DNA of 64,000 nucleotides, from the NCBI GenBank assembly GCA_904066235.2, contig CAJFCV020000003.1:10416001-10480000 (forward strand), written 5' to 3'. The translations under genes were made by a program, and so were the position numbers. The DNA comes from Bursaphelenchus xylophilus (taxonomy: Eukaryota > Nematoda > Chromadorea > Rhabditida > Aphelenchoididae). Below, one piece after another: positions 1 to 10,949 of the stretch (position 1 is the first letter of the stretch; each line of letters begins with the position of its first letter). Below the pieces are notes generated by a model that worked only from the letters and a program-made list of their open reading frames with translations, made no database searches and was not told where the DNA came from.

Positions 1-984
1 TTTGGATAACTTTTAAGCTTTGGGTTGTTCCCCGACCGAGTACGTACTAAACATACCGATTTTTAACTTTCCGGCATCATCATGCTTCGAGGTAGTTACA
101 AAATTTCAAAATTTTGGACGAAAAATGGATGATTTCTTTAAAAGAGTCGCTGCAAAGCCGCTGTTAACTCTAGCTGGCTCAAACAGCCTATGCTGAGCAA
201 ATCTGCGTCTCTTCTGTAGCGTCAAAAAGTTTCAAGCTTAAACCTGCGTTTTCGGCGGAGAGCCGAGGGCCCAAAACGGAAACGGTGGATACCCGTGCAA
301 AGGACCGTGTCAGGGGCTTCTGTTCTCAAGTTTTGGACGCACTGGAGCCGCGTCTTGCATTTTTCTGTAGAATCAACGCATGGCCCACGTAGAATAAAAT
401 ATGAGGAACACCTCATGTCGGTTTTTACAATTCTGCTGACCGACAACGCCGAGATATTCAATTCAGAAGCCATTCGTCCCAAAGATCTGCAAGGATCTGG
501 GTCACTCCGACTTCCGATGCTCTTCTTCCGAGCCGGAGTCTTTTCTGTCCTGGGCTTATCACTCCCTAGAAACTTCTGGATGCTAGCACATCCTCAAACT
601 TATCCGAAGCTCGGGTTACAGTTGTACGGAGAGAACCACAACGTCAAACTATTTTCTTCCGACAAAATTCTATAGAAAATAAAGGCACAACTTGGTACCT
701 CTTTGGTTTTTTGTCCATTGTTGCAAAAACTGGTGGGAAAGGAAAAAAAGATTTAAGGGGTTTGCAAGTGAGTCCTTTGCACGGTCTTAATCGCCCCTTT
801 TTCCCTACTCGTTATTGTTTTCGTGGCGAGACACAACCGTTTTTATTTTTGTCCATTTTTTTTGGCGCACCCTGTAGACCTCAAAATTTCAAAAAAAATT
901 TTTTTTTATTTCTTTTTTTTTCGAAAAATTTTAATCCTTTTTTATACTTGTAAAATACGCTTCTTGAACTGTTGCTTCTTTCAG
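1..984. other. Non-coding sequence upstream of first visible OGT exon
   Basis: I see no exon here that continues the TPR repeats of O-GlcNAc transferase. The sequence ends in a T-rich tract and a TTTCAG acceptor at 979-984, so at least its right part is an intron of the OGT gene. The open frames between 222 and 953 have no recognisable domain and are most likely chance. The missing N-terminal TPR exons must lie to the left of the window. Confidence 0.6.
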
Positions 985-3900
985 AAATGTCGATTTGGCC
1001 ATTGAAGAATACAAACGGGCCATCGAACTCCAGCCCAACTTCCCAGATGCCTACTGCAACTTGGCCAACGCGTATAAGGAACGAGGGCGGGTAGAAGAAG
1101 CCATCCAGGCCTACAATACGGCCTTACAGCTCTGTCCAACTCATGCTGACTCTCAAAACAATTTGGCGAACATCAAACGAGAGCAAGGAAAAGTTGAAGA
1201 GGCGATGGAATTGTATCTACAGGCGTTGAAGGTGAGTGTTAAAGTCTTTACAAGAGGTTCATAGGGACTTTTTATGTAGGTTTTGTTTAGTATTAGACAT
1301 TTTGAAATAGATTTGAAATGAGTTTTATGTTGTAGTAGACGAAAAGTTTAAAAAATTGTAAATATTGGTTTAATGTAATATGTAGAGATAATTTGTTATT
1401 TTAATTAGTGAGAGAGGAATTTTAGAGAAAGATTAGGTGATTAGGATCGATTTTGAGATTTTTTTATATTGTAGTAGACATGGTTTTCCTAAATTAATAT
1501 AAATCTCTTCAGAATCACCCAGAATTTGCTGCAGCCCACTCCAATCTTGCATCGATCCTCCAGCAGCAAGGCCAGCTCCAAAAAGCGATCGAACATTATC
1601 AAGAAGCCATCCGAATAGCCCCAACCTTTGCTGATGCCTACTCTAACATGGGAAACACCCTAAAAGAGATGGGAGATGTGAATGGAGCCCTTCAATGCTA
1701 CGCTCGAGCGATTCAAATCAACCCCGGGTTTGCGGACGCCCATAACAACCTGGCCAGTATCCACAAGGACGCGGGAAATGTCCCAGAAGCCATCAATTCG
1801 TATAAAATGGCACTGCGGCTAAAACCCGACTTTCCGGATGCCTACTGCAACCTGATCCATTGCTATCAAATCACTTGCGAATGGACCGACTATTCCTATC
1901 GAATGGAGAAATTGGTGAAGATAATCGAGAATCAGCTGAAGGGAAGGCGGCTGCCGAGCGTCCATCCCCACCACAGCATGCTCTACCCCCTCACCCACCA
2001 GCAACGCATGGCCATCGCCGCGAAACACGCCCAACTCTGCATAGAAAAGATCTCGATTCTTCATAAACCACCATATCAGTACCGGAAAATCCAGCCCGGC
2101 GGACGATTGCGGATCGGATACGTCTCCTCGGACTTTGGAAACCACCCAACCAGCCATCTAATGCAGTCCGTCCCCGGGTTCCATAAACGAGAAAAGGTGG
2201 AAATTTTCTGTTATGCCCTTTCACCGAATGATGGAACCACGTTCCGAAGCAAAATCATGAATGAAAGCGAGCATTTCGTGGACCTAACCCAATACCCATG
2301 CAATGGAGCCGCCGCCGACAAAATTAATCAAGACGGAATTCATATCCTGGTGAATATGAATGGATACACGAAAGGAGCCAGAAATGAAATTTTTGCGCTA
2401 AGACCGGCTCCAGTTCAGGTGAGAAATTGAACGGCATTTTGAGGCATTTGGATCGCACCGTGCGAGAAATTTGAAAATGGAATTTTTACACGGTGCAAAG
2501 GTTGAAATCAAAATTTTTTGGGCTTGAAGGGTTTGAAAGTTCTAAAAGATTATATAGAGATTTAAATTTCATGGGGTTTTTAAAAATTTTTTGGCAATTA
2601 GAGACTTAAAAATTTGATTGCACTGTGCGAGAAATTCGAAAATGGAATTTTTGCACGGTGCGGAGGTTGAAATTAAATTTTTTTGAGCTTGAAAGGGTTG
2701 AAAGTTTTAAAGGATTATATGAGATTTAAATATTATGGGGTTTTTTAAAATTTTTGGCAGTTTGAGACTAAAAAATTCGATTGCACTGTGCGGAATTTGG
2801 AATTTTTAATTTTGCACAGTGCGGAATATTGGAACACTATTTTTTACTTTTGTGTTGTTTGAAATTGCAATTTATGATTTATTTTTTTGTTTTGGGGCTC
2901 ATATAGCATTAGTTACAGGGTTTAGTTTATGAAAATTTCTTTTGCACAGTGCGGAAATTAAAAGTTTTAATTTTGCACTGTGCATAATGAAAATTAAATT
3001 TTTTTTGAAAAATCAAGCTGACAAAAGTTTATTGATCATTCTCTTTCAGGTTATGTGGCTCGGCTACCCGGGAACATCAGGCGCTCCGTTTATGGACTAT
3101 ATCATCACTGATTGTGTCACCTCTCCATTAGAATTCGCCTTTGCCTACTCGGAAAAGCTGGCCTATCTTCCCCACACATTCTTCGTCGGAGACCACGCAC
3201 AGATGCTCAAACATTTGACGGAACGAGTCATCCTCAAAGAACAGCGAAACACCGAATCCGCCGAACCGAGAGACACGGTAACAGTTGTGAATGCGACGAA
3301 TTTACAACCATTGTTGGACAAAACGACGGCAAGGTCGTTGGTCAGAGAGACTGAAGTCTCCCATGGACCGGAGAAGGAGATGAAAAAGACGGAGGTGATC
3401 ATGCCGGTGGTTGAGGTCCCAACAACCGACCCGGTCAAACAAATGATCGGAACTGGGATGATTGCTGCTTCAGTGGAAGGAATCCCAATTCAGAATGGAT
3501 TGACGACGTTGAATCAGGTGAGTACAGAATGAGGGAGGGTTGGGAGTGGAATTTTGGGTTATTTTGAGTAAAAAATCCATGATTTTATATTTTTTTAGGC
3601 AAAATTTTGCGATTTTTGGTATAAAAATCAAATTTTTTGGGAGTTTTGGCCGTGAAATAGGGGAAAACAATATTTACAGGGAATTTTAAAAGAATTTTGG
3701 ACTTGACGATATTGTTTTAGACAAAAATTTTTTTTTAAATTGAGATTTTTTGTAAATTTTTTTTTTGAAATTTTTGGGATTTTTCAATCTTTGACTTTCA
3801 TATTTTTCAGACCCATGTCAAAGCCGCAACCGGTGAAGAAGTCCCCAAAACTATTATTGTCACCTCCCGTCAACAGTATGGCCTCCCAGAAGACGCGATC

Positions 3901-4664
3901 GTCTACTGCAATTTCAATCAGCTCTACAAAATCGACCCGCACACGCTGGAAATGTGGTGTGAAATCCTGAAACGAGTACCGAACTCGGTTTTGTGGCTGC
4001 TGAGGTTCCCAATCCACGGAGAGGCGAATGTTTTGAAATTCATCATGGAGAGGGGGTTGCCGGCGAGCAAAGTGGTCTTTTCGAATGTCGCCGCCAAAGA
4101 AGAGCATGTCCGAAGAGGTCAACTGGCCGATGTGTGTCTGGATACCCCGTTGTGTAACGGCCATACAACTGGAATGGATATTTTGTGGACTGGGACGCCC
4201 ATGATCACCATGCCATGTAAGATTTTTTAAATTTTTTGGAGAGACTGTTTCGATGGTCAAGTATACCATATTTGATGCTATATTTGATTTTTTAGTGGAA
4301 ACCCTCGCTTCCCGAGTAGCCTCCAGCCAACTTCACGCCCTCGGATGCCCGGAATTGGTCGCCAAAAGCCGAGAGGATTATATAAATATGGCCGTACGAT
4401 TAGGAAACGACAAAGCACAGTGAGTTTTTTGAGTTTTTCTTTGGTTTTTAGGAATTAAGAAGGGATTAAAGAGAAAGTTGGAAAATTTTTGAAATGAAAT
4501 TGTCTTCTTTTAGCCTGGCAGACGTCCGAACAAAAGTATGGAAGGCCAGAACGACCTCGACCCTCTTCAATGTCCGACAATATTGCTCGGACATGGAGGA
4601 CCTTTTCCATAAAATCTGGAGGAGGTATGATCAAGGTCTGGAGCCGGACCACATCACGGAATAG
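985..4664 (+). CDS. ogt-1: UDP-GlcNAc:protein O-GlcNAc transferase (OGT), 3' part
   Basis: This nucleocytoplasmic enzyme transfers GlcNAc from UDP-GlcNAc to Ser/Thr of nuclear and cytosolic proteins. Exons read 985-1231, 1513-2418, 3050-3517, 3811-4216, 4296-4419 and 4514-4664, giving 766 residues and a stop TAG. The first two exons carry five to six TPR units of the superhelix ([36 protein letters not shown]). The catalytic half follows, with [16 protein letters not shown] holding the active-site His region, [32 protein letters not shown] with the UDP-binding Lys, and [19 protein letters not shown]. Exon 3 carries the poorly conserved intervening domain. The animal enzyme is just over 1000 residues, so the N-terminal TPRs are outside the window. 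The second visible intron (2419-3049) is enlarged by tandem repeats. Family assignment is essentially certain from near-identity of the catalytic motifs. Confidence 0.97.
2455..2983. repeat. Tandem ~165 bp repeat with GCACNGTGC hairpins in OGT intron
   Basis: Units begin at 2455, 2620 and 2783 (offsets 165 and 163), the third being incomplete. Each unit opens with a 9-bp palindrome of the form GCACNGTGC, followed about 31-33 bp later by a second one (2455/2488, 2620/2653, 2783/2814). An isolated fourth pair lies at 2944/2975. The second palindrome of a pair can base-pair with the first, and the AT-rich spacer is itself self-complementary, so each pair would fold into a ~40 nt hairpin. Confidence 0.85.
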
Positions 4665-5151
4665 AAGGATTTATATTGTTCATGGTCGAGGAGAGGATGA
4701 AGAGCACTGGGAAGTTGAATCCGGAAGAAGAGCGACGATTGTAGATGGAGTTTTGGGATTTTTTGTAATTTTCGACGAAATTTTGGATTTTTGAATATAA
4801 AATTGGATGGATTGCGAAATTGAAGGAAGATTGTGAAGAATCATGGATTGTCAATTACCCAGGGAATCAGAACTCCACTCCAGCACACATCCGCGCCCCA
4901 TCTAGAGCTCGTTTCAGAGCGTTGTTATCGGTTTTCTTTATCAATATACATAGTTTTGCCACGTTTCCTCGAATTTTGGAAATTAATGTGGTCCCCCTTG
5001 TCCCACCCCCTCCCCATCCCTTTATTGTTGTCCCCCACACCCCATCCCTCAATATACTCTACACTTTTCTCTATATTTATTCGAATAATTTCCGATTTTT
5101 TGTCTTCTTTTCAGTTTGGCTATTATTTTTCTCAGTTTTTTAACTAAAATG

Positions 5152-5157
5152 AATAAA
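5152..5157 (+). promoter_or_regulatory. Candidate poly(A) signal of the OGT gene
   Basis: AATAAA lies about 490 bp after the OGT stop, and no better signal was seen nearer. The sequence between the stop and this point holds no recognisable gene, so it is read as 3' UTR. Confidence 0.5.
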
Positions 5158-5346
5158 AAATTGTTTCCCCCAGCTTCAATATCACCCATTCGTTGTCGGA
5201 TGGATTGTAAATATTCTATTATTATCTATGATTTTTGTTTGCGGTATCAGAAAGATAAAGAATATGGAGATTATTCGTGATTTTTTTGGGGGATTTTAGG
5301 AGGAATTGTATGGAAAAGGGCGTAAAAAGATTGATATTGTGGTTGA

Positions 5347-6062
5347 CAGAGGAAGTATAATACCACAAGTGCGACGCTCAGATTTTGATGAAACTTGGCA
5401 CAAATTTAGAATAATTTTTTCTAAAATATATGCGAGAATCCTGGCTTGCGCTTTGCAGAAACAACCGAGATTTTTGGATCGAAAGTTGGCGAAAATTTGA
5501 CACTTTTTGCCGAATTTCGGCACAAAAATTTCATGCCTATTTCTATAATACTATAGAGTGTAATGTTTCCACAAAAAATCAATTTTTTCCGCACGAAACT
5601 AGCAAAGTTATGGCTAAAAAAGTGTTTTTCTCTCTGACCGCTCTACGCGTTTAGCGTACTCTCTCGGCGGCAAAGGTCGTTCAATTTCTCGGTGGCGCTT
5701 GCAGAGCGCGAGCTAAAACTTTCAGGAATTGATACTTACAGTGGGGAACCTGATTCAGTAGCAAAAAACGTACCCTTTTGTATCCGGGAAGCTTAAAAAA
5801 TGTGGCAAAATGCTTCCCTCTCCAAGAAAAAACTTCGTTTTGAAGAGCGCGCTCTTTTTCCTCACAGAAGGAGCGGACGCGCTTTTGAAAGCGAAGTTTT
5901 TTCACTTGGAGAGTGAAGCATTTTGACACATTTTTTATGCTTCACGGATGCAAAATGGCACGTTTTTTGCCACTGGACCGGATCCGTCACTGTAGTTCAT
6001 AACCGACGTGTTGTGCAAAATTTAACGAAAATCTGAGCGTCGCACTTGGGGTAGTTCCCTTG
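5347..6062. mobile_element. ~450 bp MITE family copy, TGA duplication, with nested insert
   Basis: Terminal sequences CAGAGGAAGTA at the left and TAGTTCCCTTG at the right are inverted copies of the family end CAGGGGAAGTACTCC. The element is flanked by TGA at 5344-5346 and 6063-6065. Internal family landmarks are the motif around GCGACGCTCAGATTT, the tract reading ACCGCTCTACGCG, and the inverted GAGCGTCGCAC near the right end. At 716 bp it is longer than intact siblings (449 bp) because a 254 bp TA-flanked element sits inside it. It occupies most of the gap between OGT and the SAC3-domain gene. Confidence 0.85.
5739..5992. mobile_element. 254 bp TA-flanked MITE nested in the larger element
   Basis: Ends are CAGTGGGGAACCTGATTCAG and, inverted, CAGTGACGGATCCGGTCCAG. 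Both continue toward a matching GCAAAAAACG block. TA dinucleotides flank it at 5737-5738 and 5993-5994, which fits a Tc1/mariner-type non-autonomous element. A very short relative with the same end sequence lies at about 20164-20216. No transposase is present. Confidence 0.8.
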
Positions 6063-6114
6063 TGAGTTGATTCGAACTTTGACATAGATTTTTTTGAAAT
6101 TTTTTTGATCTTTT

Positions 6115-6119
6115 AGTAG
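6115..6119 (+). promoter_or_regulatory. Probable trans-splice acceptor before the SAC3-domain gene
   Basis: The tract TTTTTTTGATCTTTTAG ends at 6116, leaving a 3-base leader (TAG) before the ATG at 6120. An acceptor this close to the start with no upstream exon is the usual layout of spliced-leader addition in nematodes. This is inference from position, as no transcript is available. Confidence 0.6.
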
Positions 6120-8006
6120 ATGTTCAAAGCCCGTTGTACAACAAAATGCCCCCAAAAAGAGCTGAAATTCCGCTCGGACAACGGCCTATTACATGCGTTG
6201 GAGACTAGAGAACCGTTCGCTAAAATTCATCCAGTAAAAAGAGTCCCGGATCCAAGTCGAATTTGCAAAAGTTATTGTCGATCAGCAGCGGCGAAGAAAA
6301 TTGATCCGAATGATGTGAGAACGCTGGATGCCTGCTTGGAAACGGTAAGCAGAAGATGTTTTGGGGGTTTTTAAAGGGTGGAATGTTGGTTTGAGCGGTA
6401 GTGGCATTGATTTTGACAAAGAAATCGGAAATTTATATTGTTTTAGTCAAAACTTTGATGAAATCGGCTGAAAGAAACTTTTTTTGAAGTTTAATGGAGT
6501 TTCGAATGATTTTCTGAGCTATATTCTTTCATTTCCCATCAGCTAATTACCATTTTTATTCCTTGTAAAATTATGATTTTTCTCAAAATTTTGCAATTTT
6601 TTATCGAAATATCAGGAAAAATGGAAAATTTTCAAAAATACCCCATTTTTAATTCGAATAAATTTCAGATAAACTATCTAGAATCGCTGGAAAAGGAGTT
6701 CCCAGCAGATCATCAATGGTCGTTGGTCTACGAATACATAAATGACCGATTAAGAGCCATTCGACAGGATATTATAGTACAAAACAAGCATAAAGACCCC
6801 AAAGCTGGAGAAATTTATGAAAAAATCATCAAATTTTATCTACGCAGTGGCTATCGGTAGGTGATTGAGGCATTTTGAGATAAGTTTTTTGATTTTTTAA
6901 ACGAAAAAAATTATTTTTTTTTTGTTTTTTTGGCCGCACTGTGCGCAGTTTTTTTTATCAAAAATTCGCACAGTGCAGTCCAAGATTTTTAAATTTGCTG
7001 TAACTTTTGATCAAAATATTTTCAGATGTGAACGTCTTACCACATCGACGTATGTTCGAGTGCATCATCAACGAGAATTGACAGAGACCCTCGAGCGATG
7101 GTTTGAAGCCCAGCATTCCAGTCAAGAAGTAGGTCATCTGCACAGTGCGGAGATCAAGTTTGGCTAAATTATTTATTTGTTTGTTTAGACGACAATTATT
7201 TACATTTTGCATTCAATCCAACGCCCCGATATTGTCAATATTGTTCATGGTCAAAAGAAAATCTTGGACGAAAAATATGAAACAATGATGATGTTGATAT
7301 CAGCGTATGTCACTGGAAATTTTGTTCGTTTCTTTAGGATAGTGAACGGTTTGGAGGAATATTATAAGTAAGTGAGGTGAAAGAAGTTTTTTTTTAAATT
7401 TTTCTTTGAGTTTTGGATTTTTTAAAAATTTGAATTTTGGATTTGGCGCCAAAATTTTTTATTGGTGGAAAAAGAAGTCTGGGTGTAAATTGATAATTAA
7501 AATTGTTGGATAATATTTTTATCGACCATTTTCGGATATGCCCTATCATCAGCGACCTCAGAGCTGCCAGTTCTTTTTGATTTTTCTTTGAGTTTTGGAT
7601 GTTGTAAAAATTTGAATTTTGGATTTGGCGCCAAAATTTTTTATTGCTGAAAAGCGAAATCATGAAGTAGATGTATAATCAAAAACGGTGGATAATATTT
7701 TTACTGGCCATTTTCAGATATGCCCTATCATCAGCGATCTCAGAAATGCGAGTTCTTGCCCTCACCGCTCTCCATTCCGCAAGCCAATCACCGATTGCGA
7801 AATGGCCCCTTAAACTAATCAGCAAATGGCTACTTCTGTCAAATGACGGGTCGGCTAGGGAAATGATCTCTCAGCTTTTGCTTGATTGCAACTTTGATGA
7901 AGGATTGGTCAAGTTTCAAGGCTCTAAAAAGAAGGATCAACTGGATTCGAATGGATTTTTGTGGATTTCAATCTCTGATGTGGAGAAGAGTCAGTCAGAT
8001 AAGTAA
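6120..8006 (+). CDS. SAC3/GANP-domain protein, SAC3D1 type
   Basis: Exons read 6120-6344, 6669-6856, 7026-7128, 7189-7304, 7338-7367 and 7718-8006, giving 316 residues. The N-terminus CTTKCPQKE corresponds to the TCP-MCP-E motif of the SAC3 family. The motif ICKSYCRSAAAK matches the VKEYSR-AAGK block, DVRTLDACLETINYL matches the RP-VL--T--YL block, and INDRLRAIRQDIIVQN is the most diagnostic SAC3/GANP signature. The C-terminal part continues as the helical and winged-helix region (FLWISISDVEKS near the end). The short length, without the large extensions of GANP, points to the SAC3D1 branch, whose human member has been linked to centrosomes and spindles. Larger SAC3 proteins act in mRNA export (TREX-2). 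Which job this one does is not shown by the sequence. The start was chosen because an acceptor sits 3 bases upstream. Confidence 0.92.
6936..6976. repeat. GCACWGTGC hairpin pair in SAC3-gene intron
   Basis: GCACTGTGC at 6936-6944 and GCACAGTGC at 6968-6976 are 32 bp apart, are exact reverse complements of each other, and lie in the intron 6857-7025. A single further copy is at 7140-7148 in the next intron. Confidence 0.85.
7399..7760 (+). repeat. Tandem ~181 bp duplication spanning an intron/exon junction
   Basis: Two direct copies (about 7399-7575 and 7580-7760) share a block around TTTGGCGCCAAAATTTTTTA and the block reading ATATGCCCTATCATCAGCGA. The offset is 181-182 bp. The second copy holds the real last-exon acceptor (TTTTCAG, ending 7717). 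In the first copy the same place reads TTTTCGG, so the acceptor is dead and that copy remains intronic. Confidence 0.85.
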
Positions 8007-8865
8007 TTTGTATATTAGTGGGTTGGAAATTATAGCAAGATTGTGGATAGGTCTTTTAAAGTCCGTCTTTTGGTATTTTTTTTTGGATGATTTTTGTAAA
8101 TTTTTGTGGTCTTTCCGACTCTTTAGATAGTATACGGTAATTTCAGTATTTTTGGATAGTCTTTTGGCGGTTTTTGGTAATAATCTAGTATTTTTATTCA
8201 ATTTGGAGGTCTCAAAAATTGATTATGAATAAAAAATTTGGATCTCAAAACGATTTTGATGTTGTAGTAGGTATCAATGTTCAACTCATGATATCTCGGT
8301 TTGAATTGCTTGGATTTTTATGGAACTTGGAAGGAGATACTTGATAGTGTGATCAGTTACAGGGTTTAAATTTTCAAAGTTTAGTTGATAAGAGGTTTTG
8401 AGATATTGCTATATAAAAAATAAGATGGAAGGTAGGATAAAAATAAAAAATTTTGCTGGGAATGGCTTAAACGGGCACTTATTTAGTCTTGAAATGGAGT
8501 ATATTATGAAATGGAAGGATCATTTTTTATTTTTAGTGTCGATTGACCTTGTTTTATGTTCACCATGACAAGTTTGAGGTCAAAAAATTGAAAAAATCTT
8601 TGATTTTTTAGAAAAAAGAAAATGAAAATTGAAATCTAAAAGATCCTCCTGCTATTTTATATTTTTTAAGGTCTGTTTTCCAATTACAATTTTATTATTT
8701 GCAATGAAAATCAGGTTTATTAGCAATCCAATCAAAGCGTTATAAATTTACAATCAAAAACAACGAATTTTGGGCGTGGATGAGATTTCAGTGAGTGTTA
8801 TTACAGTTATTACAACTTCTTGCAAAATTTTCGCATCGGAAGTTTGCAATAATTGCCTGAGGCAA
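8007..8865. other. Convergent intergenic region
   Basis: The region lies between the stop of the SAC3-domain gene and the stop of the first lipocalin gene, which face each other. It is AT-rich with no open frame of interest. It should hold both 3' UTRs. Candidate poly(A) signals for the minus-strand gene lie near 8690. Confidence 0.6.
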
Positions 8866-10414
8866 TTAGTGCATTTGAACGAGTTTTTGCAGAATGACCT
8901 CGGGGTTTTTGAGCATATCGGCGAAGGCATTTGGTCCGGGTTCACTCGAATTTTGCTGTCTCATGTTGTTCTCGTGGTTCTTCAGCACCCTGCGGGCAAA
9001 CACTTCCTTCTCAGTGGGCCACTCGCAGTCAGGTCCTTGATAGATGGGTCTGGGAGAGTTCCAGAAGATTCGCCCGCCGAATCCGGCTTCCTCCAAGAAG
9101 TCGGTGACCTCCTTGTTGTATTGTTGATAGAAAGTCATTGGGTCGCGCGCGTAAACCATCAATCCCATGCGGGAAGCGTCGGTTACCACAATATATTCAA
9201 TCTTGGCGTCTTCGATCTTGGTCTCGTTGTCAAAGTTGGGGCCGGCTTTGATGATATAGACTGAAAATCAAGAAGAATTGGAACAAGTACACGTATTTTA
9301 AAAAGTTTTTGGAGATTTGACTGCTTTTTTTACTTATTTTTTACTTTTTTGTTTTGTGCACAGTGCGATGAAAGTTTTTGAGAAAATTTGCACAATGCGG
9401 GCAAAATGGTTTCCAAGATATCATCGTTGTGAAATTTTAGATTATTATCGTCACTATTTTTCCTATTACGAATCGTTTTTATCAGCCGCATATTGAAAAA
9501 TTTCATATTTTAGTTCTTGCACAGTGCAGGTCGAAATTTTTGCTTATTACACTTTCCAACGAAAGTGTTTCTAAACTTACATTGTCTTGGGTAGAAATAC
9601 TCTTCAGTGTACATCCAGTAGCGTCCAGTTCCGACCTTGTTCAAGTCCCTTTTGTAGGTTTCAATTGGTCCGTTCTTGGTGTGCACTCTGTAAGCTTCTT
9701 CGATCGAGAATCCGTCTTCTCCCATCACTCGGTTCTCTTTGACTGAAAATAAGATATTGTTATGAATGAAAGGAGTATTTCAAACAATCTTTTTATTGTT
9801 TTTTTGTCTAGCAGATTTGTTGTAACGAAAGGCAGCCGCACGGTGCAGAAATTTTGGCTTTCGTTTTTTGCACTGTGTGTTGCACAGATCCAGATTTAAA
9901 AACAATCGAATTAATGTTTATTATGCTGCTTGCTAATGTTCAAAATTTGGAACATATCTATACCCAACTGAGTAAGCTATAAACTTTGCAAAATTGGCGC
10001 ACAGTGCAAAAATTAAACTTTTGATTTCTGCACTGTGCGGTGGAAAAACAATAATCTATAGGTATTGACGACAAAAATAAAAAAATAACTTGCAGTAAGC
10101 GATTGGGCAGTACATCTGATTCCTGTACATGTCAAAATTGACTGCCGCTTTGTACACTTGATACCATTTTCCCATAATCAAACTCGTTGGCACATCAATT
10201 GTGTCGACTTGATTTTGAAGCATATGGCCAATCCCTGTGATGACTCCGGCCATAGTTTGGAGGTCCATCTAAAATAGAAAGATGATTTTTTGGACGTAAA
10301 AGTAATTTTTTTACACTATGCTGTAAGGGTAGTTATTGTAAGATGACTTACTGGATTTTCTCCAATTCCAAAGGCCGTTAAAGGCAGCATAGCTAGTAGA
10401 AGGTATTTCGACAT
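8866..10414 (-). CDS. Secreted lipocalin-like protein, paralog 1
   Basis: Exons in transcript order read 10414-10352, 10268-10094, 9742-9581 and 9260-8866, giving 264 residues. The start MSKYLLLAMLPLTAFG is a clear signal peptide, so the product should be extracellular. IMGKWYQVYKA carries the lipocalin GxW motif at the first beta strand. Cysteines in NQMYCPIAY and QGPDCEWP are placed to form the usual lipocalin disulfide. Lipocalins bind small hydrophobic ligands in a beta-barrel; the ligand here is unknown. The intron after exon 2 appears to use a GC donor (GCAAGT): only that choice keeps the frame and gives IAYFKENRV, which aligns with the second lipocalin gene in the window. The introns carry GCACWGTGC hairpin pairs. 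An acceptor ten bases upstream of the ATG suggests trans-splicing. The family call is good and the exact subfamily is not assigned. Confidence 0.85.
9358..10038. repeat. Three GCACWGTGC pairs in lipocalin 1 introns
   Basis: Pairs are at 9358/9390 (32 bp), 9838/9870 (32 bp) and 9999/10030 (31 bp), with a single copy at 9519. The 9999/10030 pair is an exact inverted repeat (GCACAGTGC and GCACTGTGC). The second members at 9390 and 9870 each have one mismatch. The spacers differ in sequence but are all AT-rich. Confidence 0.8.
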
Positions 10415-10424
10415 GGTTTACTGT

Positions 10425-10437
10425 CTGAAACAAGAGT
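10425..10437 (-). promoter_or_regulatory. Probable trans-splice acceptor of lipocalin 1
   Basis: On the minus strand a CTTGTTTCAG acceptor ends at 10425, ten bases before the ATG. No upstream exon is apparent, so spliced-leader addition is the simplest reading. Confidence 0.5.
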
Positions 10438-10946
10438 AGTTAGAATTTATTTTCGCAATAGAAAAAATGGGGAATTCGCGAAATTACGGAATTTTTTGCT
10501 GATGTAAGGGTATAGTAAGCTATTATGGTATGATTTCTTTCATTTGCTTAGAGATTCAAGACTTGGACTTCCCAAATAGATCTAAAAAATGTCATAATCT
10601 TCGAAAATTTTTGGTCAAATCCAGAAAATGAGTTAAAAACTTGTCTAAAATTGCTCTCCCGGGCGTGTTGTTTCGCAACTCATCCCAATACTACTTTAGA
10701 CCCTCTAATATCTCTATCAGAATTTAAAAAATTCACTCCAAACCCCCGATCTCGCGACCCTCCGATGGCATTTTTATTTATAAAGTAACAATGCCCACTG
10801 CCCGCTGATATTTCGTGGATTCGCGCCGCTGACTCTTTCCGATCGGTTTTCCCTTTCGGGTTCTCCTCTCCGGATCCGATCAACTGACCCTGTTGCGGCG
10901 AAGATGGCACTGCGGATGGCGAAATCGACTCGTAAATTGAGAAAAT
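10438..10946. other. Upstream region of lipocalin 1 with a GC-rich island
   Basis: There is no convincing gene. About 10800-10930 is more GC-rich than its surroundings and is cut short by the palindromic element at 10950. It could be promoter sequence or a remnant. I could not decide. Confidence 0.4.
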
Positions 10947-10949
10947 CTG

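Noticed and set aside
222..675. Open frames on both strands near the window start as extra OGT exons
   Set aside because: Neither translation resembles a TPR unit.
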